This document shows positions 47,226 through 53,286 of a stretch of DNA of 53,286 nt, piece after piece (the first letter of the stretch is position 1; the number at the start of each line of letters is the position of its first letter). The notes under the pieces were generated by a model. It searched no databases. It was given only the letters and a program-made list of their open reading frames with translations, and was not told where the DNA came from. The translations under genes and the position numbers were made by a program. Location of the stretch: NCBI GenBank assembly GCA_021799355.1, contig JAJZAQ010000017.1:1-53286 (forward strand), written 5' to 3'. The stretch comes from Pseudomonadota bacterium. GTDB taxonomy: Bacteria; Pseudomonadota; Gammaproteobacteria; Burkholderiales; Burkholderiaceae_C.

Positions 47226-48859
47226 CGCCCGTTCAGCGGCTGGGCGCGGCGCAGCAGGATATCCACGTCGGTACTTGGCGCCAGCGTGCCCAATCCGCCG
47301 CCCCACTGCCCTCCCAGTCGTGACGTGCAGAACGCCTGCGCCACCGGCTCGGGGGCGTGGCGCAGCAGCAGCGCCGCCTGCACCGCCAGCACCAGATCGT
47401 GCGTCAGCGTCCGCGCGCGTGCCTGCAGCGCGTCGGGGTCGCGCAAAGCGGCAGCCAGGCGCTGCACGTGCGCATCGAAATGCGCATTTTTTCCCTGCGC
47501 CGGGGCGAGCTCGGCGAACAAGGCGTCCGCCGTGCGCGGGGTTTTGCCCAGTGCACGCAGCACGTCCAGGCACATGACGTTGCCCGATCCCTCCCAGATC
47601 GAGTTCACCGGCATTTCACGGTAGATGCGCGCCTGCACATCGTCTTCGACGTAACCGTTGCCGCCCAGCACTTCCATCGCTTCGGCCGCCAGCTCGGCGC
47701 CGCGTTTGCAAATGCGGAATTTGGCCGCCGGGGTGAGCAGCCGGCGCAGCAGCGACTGCGCCTCGTCGTGTTGCGCGTCGAACGCCTGCGCCAGCCGCAT
47801 CGCCAGCGCGATTGCCGCCTCGACTTCGAGCGCCATGTCGGCCAGCACATTGCGCATCAGCGGCTGATCGGCCAGCGCAGCGCCGAATGCCAGGCGGTGC
47901 CGCGCGTAATGCATCGCTTGGCTCAGCGCCTGGCGCATCAACCCGGTGGTGCCCAGCACGCAGTCGAGGCGGGTATACGTGCCCATTTCCAGAATGGTGG
48001 GGATGCCGCGTCCTTCCTCGCCGAGCAGATGCCCCCAGGCGGCGTCGAACTCGACTTCCGACGAGGCATTGGAACGGTTGCCGAGCTTGTCCTTGAGCCG
48101 CTGGATGAGAACCGGGTTTTTGCTGCCGTCGGGCGCCCAACGCGGCACGAAAAAACAGCTCAGCCCGCCGGGGGCCTGCGCCAGCACGAGGTGGGCGTCG
48201 CATTGCGGTGCGGAGAAGAACCATTTATGCCCGGTCAGACGGTAGCCGCCCGCGCCATCGGCTTCGGCGCGGGTGGTGTTGCTGCGCAGGTCCGACCCCC
48301 CCTGTTTTTCCGTCATGCCCATGCCGATCAGCCCGCCCTGCTTCTCGGGAAACGGCAGGTCGCGCGGGTCGTATTCGGGGCGCAGCAGCGTGGGCAGCCA
48401 GTCGCGCGCCAGCATCGCGTCGCGCGACAGCGCCGGGATCGCGCCGTAGGTCATGGTCGTCGGACACATCGACCCGGCTTCGATCTGCGTCTGCAAAATG
48501 AAACCCGCCGCGCGCGCCACGTGGGCGCCGGGCCGCGGTTGCGCCCAGGGCCCGGTGTGCAGGCCACGGCGGGCGATACCAGCCATCAGCTCGTGCCAGG
48601 CGGGGTGGAATTCGATCTGGTCGCGGCGGAAGCCGCGCGCGTCGAACGCCTGCAACGTCGGCGGGCAGACATTGGCCAACCGCCCGCGGGCGTAGCTGGC
48701 TGCCGTGCCCAGCTCGGCACCATGCTCCACCAGGGCGGCGTGCGCCCAAGCCGCGCCGCCGCGCACCACGGCCTCCTGCAGCGCGGCATCGGCGGTGTAC
48801 AGGTTGTAGTCCTGCAAGGGCGGTGCCTGGTTGGTCACCGTGTGCGTCGGCCAGCTCAT
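47222..48859 (-). CDS. aidB: AidB-like acyl-CoA dehydrogenase
   Basis: This 545-aa flavoprotein has the length and order of AidB: an N-terminal extension, the FAD-binding beta-barrel segment (GMTEKQGGSDLRSNTTRAE, GHKWFFSAPQCDAHLVLAQ), a helical core, and the conserved REMPVNSIWEGSGNVMCLDVLRAL. AidB of E. coli binds DNA and is induced by alkylation damage. Whether this protein does so is unknown, and a metabolic acyl-CoA role is equally possible. No alkylation-repair gene adjoins. It is divergent from the glycosyltransferase operon by 127 bases. Confidence 0.85.
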   Translation of the reverse strand: MSWPTHTVTNQAPPLQDYNLYTADAALQEAVVRGGAAWAHAALVEHGAELGTAASYARGRLANVCPPTLQAFDARGFRRDQIEFHPAWHELMAGIARRGLHTGPWAQPRPGAHVARAAGFILQTQIEAGSMCPTTMTYGAIPALSRDAMLARDWLPTLLRPEYDPRDLPFPEKQGGLIGMGMTEKQGGSDLRSNTTRAEADGAGGYRLTGHKWFFSAPQCDAHLVLAQAPGGLSCFFVPRWAPDGSKNPVLIQRLKDKLGNRSNASSEVEFDAAWGHLLGEEGRGIPTILEMGTYTRLDCVLGTTGLMRQALSQAMHYARHRLAFGAALADQPLMRNVLADMALEVEAAIALAMRLAQAFDAQHDEAQSLLRRLLTPAAKFRICKRGAELAAEAMEVLGGNGYVEDDVQARIYREMPVNSIWEGSGNVMCLDVLRALGKTPRTADALFAELAPAQGKNAHFDAHVQRLAAALRDPDALQARARTLTHDLVLAVQAALLLRHAPEPVAQAFCTSRLGGQWGGGLGTLAPSTDVDILLRRAQPLNGR

Positions 48860-48986
48860 GCGTCGTCTCCCCGGAGAAAAAATCCCATTGCACCGCGGCT
48901 CTCAGTCCGCTGCAAGCCTTCGCCCGCTACCATGCTCGGTTATCCCTCGATCGCTGCGCCGCAGCAGCCCCTTTGCCGCCGTCTTC

Positions 48987-50792
48987 ATGTCGTCATCGTC
49001 TGCCGATTTTGCCTCTGCCGATTCCGGCCCCGGTCGCGGTCTGGTCTGGGCGTTGTTCATCGTGCTGGCCGTCATTTGGCTCGGCACCCTGGGCTGGCGC
49101 GATCTGGTGCCGACCGACGAAGGCCGCTACGCCGAAATTCCGCGGGAAATGGTGGCCAGCGGCGACTGGGTCACGCCGCGTCTGGACGGATTCAAATACT
49201 TTGAAAAGCCGCCGCTGCAGTACTGGGCGACCGCCGCGACGTACGAGCTGTTCGGCATCGGCCAATGGCAGGCGCGGTTGTGGACCGGTCTGACCGGGCT
49301 GCTGGCATTGCTGTTCACCGGCTGGGCGGGGACGCGGCTGTTCAACCGCCGCACCGGCATTTTTGCCGCGGCGGTGCTGGCCAGCATGTTCTACTGGAAC
49401 GCGATGAGCCACATCAACACGCTGGACATGGGCACGGCGGCGACCATGTCGGCGAGTCTGATGGCGTTTCTGCTCGCGCAGCGACCCGATGCCAACCGGA
49501 CGCAGACGCGCTGGTGGATGTGGGCGTGCTGGGCGTTCATGGCGCTGGCCGTGCTGTCCAAGGGGCTGATCGGCATTTTGCTGCCCGGTGCCACGCTGGT
49601 GCTCTATACCCTGATCTACCGCGACTGGGCGCTGTGGACGCGGCTGTCCATCGTCAGCGGGCTGGTGATTTTTCTCGCCATCGCCGCGCCCTGGTTCGTC
49701 TGGGTGCAACTGCGCAACCCCGAGTTTTTCCATTACTTTTTCATCTACCAGCAGTTCACCCGGTTTCTCACCGACGAACTCAAGCGCCCCGGGCCGTGGT
49801 GGTACTTTTTTCCCATCCTGATCCTGGGTGTGCTGCCCTGGCTGGGCAGCCTGATCCCGGCGCTGTGGAGCAGCGCGTTCCAGCCCGCATTGCGTGGTGC
49901 CGCGTTCGGCACGTCGTCGGGGCGCAGGCTGCACGCGCACGCGCTGCTGCTGATCTGGGCCGTGTTCATTTTTGCGTTTTTCAGCATTTCCAAATCCAAG
50001 CTGCCGTCGTACATCCTGCCGATTTTTCCGGCGGTGGCGCTGCTCATCGCCAGCTATCTGGACCGTGCGCCGCGGCGCGCGCTGCGCTGGCAGTTCGCTT
50101 TGCTCGCCATCCTGGGGCTGGCGGCGGTGATCGGCTTCACCCAGTTGTACCGCTTGGGCAACGCCATCACCCCTGGCGCGCTGTACCAGCGCTTCGGCTG
50201 GTGGCTGGAGGTGACCGCCGTGCTCGCGCTGGGCGGCGGGCTGTTGGCGTGGTGGTGGGAAGCGCGCGGGCGTCGCAGCGCGGCGGTGCTGACCACGGCC
50301 ATTGCCATGACGCTGGGCTTTTCGCTGGGCATCCAGCAGTTTCAAATCCTTGGGCGCACGGCGTCGACCAAGGACGTGGTGCAGGCCATCCGGCCGTGGC
50401 TGCACCCCGGCCAGCCGTTCTACACCGTCGGTACCTACGACCAGACCCTGCCGTTTTATCTGAACCGCACGGTCACCCTGGTCGGATACGAGGGCGAGCT
50501 GCACTTTGGCATCACCCAGCAACCGGGACTGTGGGTACCCAGCGACGCCGAGTTCGCCAGACGCTGGCGGGCTGACACCCTGCCCCTGGCACTGCTGCCA
50601 CCGTCGAACCTGCCCGCGCTGCAGGCGCTGCATCTGCCGATGACGGTGATCTACCGCTCGTCCCGCTTCGTCGTCATCGCCAAACCGGGGCAGGACTACG
50701 GTGCTGCGGCACGCGCTGCCGAGGCACGACTGCCCGCGGCGTGGAACGCGGGCGCTGCGCTCACCGTCCCCGTGGATGGAGCCACGCGATGA
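48987..50792 (+). CDS. ArnT-like lipid-linked sugar transferase (PMT/GT-83 type)
   Basis: This 601-aa integral membrane protein has 11-13 spans and resembles ArnT, which moves 4-amino-4-deoxy-L-arabinose from undecaprenyl phosphate to lipid A. The first periplasmic loop carries the acidic motif VPTDEGRYAEIPREMV (D44, E45), followed by FEKPPLQYW. Both are characteristic of the family. The start is the ATG at 48987, with the first span at about residues 19-37. Its stop overlaps the next start (ATGA). Together with ArnB- and ArnC-like genes this suggests Ara4N or a similar amino sugar is transferred, but the exact sugar and acceptor are not proven. Confidence 0.85.
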   Translation: MSSSSADFASADSGPGRGLVWALFIVLAVIWLGTLGWRDLVPTDEGRYAEIPREMVASGDWVTPRLDGFKYFEKPPLQYWATAATYELFGIGQWQARLWTGLTGLLALLFTGWAGTRLFNRRTGIFAAAVLASMFYWNAMSHINTLDMGTAATMSASLMAFLLAQRPDANRTQTRWWMWACWAFMALAVLSKGLIGILLPGATLVLYTLIYRDWALWTRLSIVSGLVIFLAIAAPWFVWVQLRNPEFFHYFFIYQQFTRFLTDELKRPGPWWYFFPILILGVLPWLGSLIPALWSSAFQPALRGAAFGTSSGRRLHAHALLLIWAVFIFAFFSISKSKLPSYILPIFPAVALLIASYLDRAPRRALRWQFALLAILGLAAVIGFTQLYRLGNAITPGALYQRFGWWLEVTAVLALGGGLLAWWWEARGRRSAAVLTTAIAMTLGFSLGIQQFQILGRTASTKDVVQAIRPWLHPGQPFYTVGTYDQTLPFYLNRTVTLVGYEGELHFGITQQPGLWVPSDAEFARRWRADTLPLALLPPSNLPALQALHLPMTVIYRSSRFVVIAKPGQDYGAAARAAEARLPAAWNAGAALTVPVDGATR

Positions 50793-51160
50793 GCGCCGTG
50801 GCGTTCGCCCTGGTGCTCACCGGTGTGCTGCTCAACGCGGCGGCGCAGCTGCTCATCAAATCGGGGGCGGAAACCGCCGGGCGGTTCCAGTTCACCCTGG
50901 CGAATATCTGGCACGCCGGGCTGCACTTCGCGCTGCAGTGGCAGATCCTGCTCGGGCTCGCGTGTTACGCGGTGTCGGTGGTGGTGTGGATCCTGGCGCT
51001 CACCCGCGTGCAGGTGTCTATCGCTTACCCGATGCTGTCGCTGGGCTATGTGGTCACCGCGTTTGCCGCGTGGTGGCTGTTCGGCGAGGCGCTGACCGCG
51101 CAGAAGCTCATCGGCATTGCCATCATCATCATCGGCGTGGTCGTCGTCGCCCGCGCCTGA
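50789..51160 (+). CDS. SMR-like small membrane protein (ArnE/ArnF type flippase subunit)
   Basis: This 123-aa protein has four membrane helices like small multidrug resistance proteins. The first helix lacks the glutamate essential for drug/proton exchange in EmrE (it reads LVLTGVLLNAAAQLLIKSG). That fits ArnE/ArnF, which flip undecaprenyl-phosphate-Ara4N. Only one such gene is present here, where ArnE and ArnF usually form a pair. It starts inside the ArnT-like stop, and the next gene begins 8 bases after its stop. Confidence 0.82.
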   Translation: MSAVAFALVLTGVLLNAAAQLLIKSGAETAGRFQFTLANIWHAGLHFALQWQILLGLACYAVSVVVWILALTRVQVSIAYPMLSLGYVVTAFAAWWLFGEALTAQKLIGIAIIIIGVVVVARA

Positions 51161-51168
51161 TCGCCCTC

Positions 51169-52305
51169 ATGACCGAAAACGACATCCTTCCCTTCACCCG
51201 CCCGGACATCGACGAGGAAACGATCGCCGGCGTCGCCGAAGTGCTGCGCAGCGGCTGGATCACCACCGGGCCGTGGAACACGCGCTTCGAGCAGGCGTTG
51301 AGTGATTACTTCGGCGGCCGCCCGGTGCTGACCTACAGCTCGGGCACGGTGACCATGGAAATCGCGCTGCGGCTGCTGGGCATCGGTCCCGGTGACGAGG
51401 TCATCACCACCCCGCTGTCCTGGGTGGCCACCGCCAATGTCATTCTCGCGGTTGGTGCGACGCCGGTGTTCGTCGACATCGACCCGGTCACGCGCAACAT
51501 CGATGCGTCCCGCATCGAAGCCGCGATCACCCCGCGCACCAAGGCGCTGCTGCCGGTGCACCTGGCCGGGCTGCCGTGCGATCTCGACGCGATATACGCG
51601 ATCGCCCAGCGCCACGGGCTGCGGGTGATCGAAGACGCGGCGCAGGCCATCGGCAGCCTCTGGCGCGGCAAGCGCGTCGGCAGCTTTGGCGACTTCGCTT
51701 CGTTCAGCTTTCACCCGAACAAAAACATCACGTCGATCGAAGGCGGCTGCCTGGCGCTGCCGCCGGACTCCGACGTGGATCTGGCGCGCCGGCTGCGGCT
51801 GCAGGGTGTGCAGCGCAGCGGCCTGGACGGCATGGATGTCGACGTGCTCGGCGGCAAGTCCAACCTCACCGACGTGGCCGCGCGCGTCGGCTGGGGGCAG
51901 TTGCAGCGGCTGCCGGCGTTCAACGCCCGCCGCGCCGAGCTGGCGGCGCTGTACTTTGACGCGCTGGCAGCCATCGCGCTATCTGAGCGCGGCGTGCAGC
52001 TGCCGCCGCGCGACCTGGAGCAGAGCAACTGGCATATGTTCCAGATCGTGCTGCCGCCGCAACTGCGCCGCGCCGAGGTGATGCAGGCGCTGAAAGACCG
52101 CGGCATCGTCACCGGGGTGCACTATCCGCCGATCCATCTGTTTGCGCTGTACCGCGCGCGCGGCTTCAAGCCCGGGGATTTTCCGCACGCCGAGCGCGTC
52201 GGCGCGTCCATCCTCACCCTGCCGCTGTTCCCGGCGATGCGCGACAGCGACGTGACCCGGGTGACTGACGCCCTCGACGCCGTGCTGCGACAATTCGGTC
52301 TATGA
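51169..52305 (+). CDS. DegT/DnrJ family PLP aminotransferase (ArnB-like)
   Basis: This 378-aa sugar aminotransferase puts an amino group on a keto sugar nucleotide. PLP-site elements are SSGTVTMEIAL (phosphate loop), VIEDAAQAIGS (D156 region) and the internal lysine FHPNKNITSIEGG (K185). It ends with a C-terminal GVHYPPIHLFALY block. It resembles ArnB, which makes UDP-4-amino-4-deoxy-L-arabinose. The sugar specificity is inferred from neighbours. Its stop overlaps the start of the next gene by 4 bases (ATGA). Confidence 0.88.
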   Translation: MTENDILPFTRPDIDEETIAGVAEVLRSGWITTGPWNTRFEQALSDYFGGRPVLTYSSGTVTMEIALRLLGIGPGDEVITTPLSWVATANVILAVGATPVFVDIDPVTRNIDASRIEAAITPRTKALLPVHLAGLPCDLDAIYAIAQRHGLRVIEDAAQAIGSLWRGKRVGSFGDFASFSFHPNKNITSIEGGCLALPPDSDVDLARRLRLQGVQRSGLDGMDVDVLGGKSNLTDVAARVGWGQLQRLPAFNARRAELAALYFDALAAIALSERGVQLPPRDLEQSNWHMFQIVLPPQLRRAEVMQALKDRGIVTGVHYPPIHLFALYRARGFKPGDFPHAERVGASILTLPLFPAMRDSDVTRVTDALDAVLRQFGL

Positions 52306-53286
52306 GTTTGCATCCCCACCCCAGTCTGTCGGTGGTCATCCCGGTGTACAACGAAGAAGCCGGACTGGCCGCCCTGTTCGCCCGCCTCTACCCGGCGCTG
52401 GACGCGCTGGGCGAGCCGTACGAAATCATCTTTGTCAACGATGGCAGCCGCGACCGTTCTGCCGGCTTGCTCGCCGCGCAGCAGCGGCAACGACCGGACG
52501 TCACCCGCGTCGTGCTGTTCAACGGCAATTACGGCCAGCACATGGCCATCCTCGCCGGGTTCGAGCAAACGCGCGGCGACATCGTCGTCACCCTCGACGC
52601 CGATCTGCAAAACCCGCCGGAAGAAATCGGCAAACTCGTCGCCAAGATGCGCGAGGGCTATGACTACGTCGGCAGCATCCGCCGCTTGCGGCAGGACAGC
52701 TGGTTTCGCCGCAACGCCAGCCGGCTGATGAACTGGACGCGGGAAAAAATCACCAGCGTGCGCATGACCGACCAGGGCTGCATGCTGCGCGCCTACGCCC
52801 GTCATGTGGTCGATACCGTCAACCGCTGCACCGAGGCCAATACCTTCGTCCCGGCGCTGGCCTACACCTTTGCGCTCAACCCCACAGAAATCGAGGTGGC
52901 GCACGAGGAACGCCAGGCCGGCGAGTCGAAGTACTCGCTGTTCAAGCTCATCCGCCTGAATTTCGACCTGGTCACCGGCTTTTCGCTGGTGCCGCTGCAG
53001 CTCATGTCGTATTCCGGCATCCTGCTATCGCTGGCCTCCGGCGCGCTGTTTCTCTACCTGATGGTGCAGCGCTTCGTCGAGGGCGCGCAGGTGCAGGGCG
53101 TGTTCACGCTGTTTGCCATCACGTTTTTCCTGCTCGGCGTGGTGCTGTTCAGCATCGGCCTGCTGGGCGAATACATCGGCCGGATCTACGAGCAGGTGCG
53201 CGGCCGCCCGCGCTACCTGGTGCAGGCCGTGCTGCAGGATCTGCCGCCCGAGCCGGGCACCTTCGTGCCGCAGCGTGCAGCCGCGG
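52302..53286 (+). CDS. ArnC-like GT-2 glycosyltransferase (3' end outside window)
   Basis: The frame stays open to the window edge (328 residues seen). The N-terminal GT-2 domain has SVVIPVYNEEAGL, FVNDGSRDRS and TLDADLQNPPEEI (the DxD-type site). The C-terminal region has two membrane helices (about 235-260 and 270-290) and the segment LLGEYIGRIYEQVRGRPRY common to ArnC and dolichyl-phosphate-mannose-synthase-like proteins. It should load an amino sugar onto undecaprenyl phosphate. ArnA- or ArnD-like genes are expected further right. Confidence 0.87.
   Translation, partial: MSLHPHPSLSVVIPVYNEEAGLAALFARLYPALDALGEPYEIIFVNDGSRDRSAGLLAAQQRQRPDVTRVVLFNGNYGQHMAILAGFEQTRGDIVVTLDADLQNPPEEIGKLVAKMREGYDYVGSIRRLRQDSWFRRNASRLMNWTREKITSVRMTDQGCMLRAYARHVVDTVNRCTEANTFVPALAYTFALNPTEIEVAHEERQAGESKYSLFKLIRLNFDLVTGFSLVPLQLMSYSGILLSLASGALFLYLMVQRFVEGAQVQGVFTLFAITFFLLGVVLFSIGLLGEYIGRIYEQVRGRPRYLVQAVLQDLPPEPGTFVPQRAAA

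Noticed and set aside
50789-51160. Drug exporter of the EmrE type
   Set aside because: The essential helix-1 glutamate is missing and the neighbours are Arn-like, so a lipid flippase subunit is more likely.

Overview
The window is high-GC bacterial chromosome with densely packed genes, no rRNA or tRNA and no recognisable mobile element. The run carA-lysE-carB-greA-DUF4149, yhbY, rlmE-ftsH-folP-glmM-(pst)-phoU-phoB-phoR, ppk, ppx is a gene order I associate with Burkholderiales, so a betaproteobacterium is the best guess. The membrane complex at the left edge would suit a chemolithotroph, but genus cannot be settled from the sequence alone.

Layout. (1) 1-6257, plus strand: a complex built like hydrogenase-4 (HyfE, HyfF, HyfG, a HyfH-HyfI fusion, HyfB). 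Its large subunit lacks all four Ni-binding cysteines, so it is an energy-converting-hydrogenase-related (Ehr) complex and not a hydrogenase. (2) 6366-7069: CrcB fluoride channel and a DUF190 protein, closed by a strong terminator. (3) 7169-9546: four small-to-medium genes around an NRAMP-fold transporter whose two metal-binding motifs are altered. (4) 9710-15581, minus strand: cyclopropane fatty acid synthase, an enolase and two different MutS-type ATPases. The last three genes overlap by 4 bases each. (5) 16004-16998: a histidine phosphatase and a HIT protein. (6) 17071-34433: a phosphate-starvation island with ppx and ppk (divergent around a Pho box), phoR, phoB, phoU, a standard pstSCAB system, and a second Pst system with enlarged permeases and a repeat-containing lipoprotein. 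(7) 34571-46213: housekeeping genes glmM, folP, ftsH, rlmE, yhbY, DUF4149, greA, carB, lysE, carA. (8) 46425-48859: tonB and an AidB-like acyl-CoA dehydrogenase, convergent. (9) 48987-end: an Arn-like lipid A or glycolipid modification operon (ArnT-like, SMR-like flippase subunit, ArnB-like, ArnC-like), cut by the window edge.

How they work together. The Pho block forms a full phosphate circuit: two uptake systems, PhoU/PhoR/PhoB sensing, and polyphosphate synthesis and breakdown. Direct-repeat Pho boxes are readable before pstS1, before pstS2 and between ppx and ppk, so all three units probably answer to PhoB. The second Pst system sits exactly between glmM and the canonical pst operon, and hairpins separate pstS2, the lipoprotein and pstC2.

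The most promising unfamiliar pieces are the cysteine-less hydrogenase-like complex, the paired MutS-like ATPases coupled to an enolase, the lipoprotein and giant permease domains of the second Pst system, and the altered-motif NRAMP cluster.
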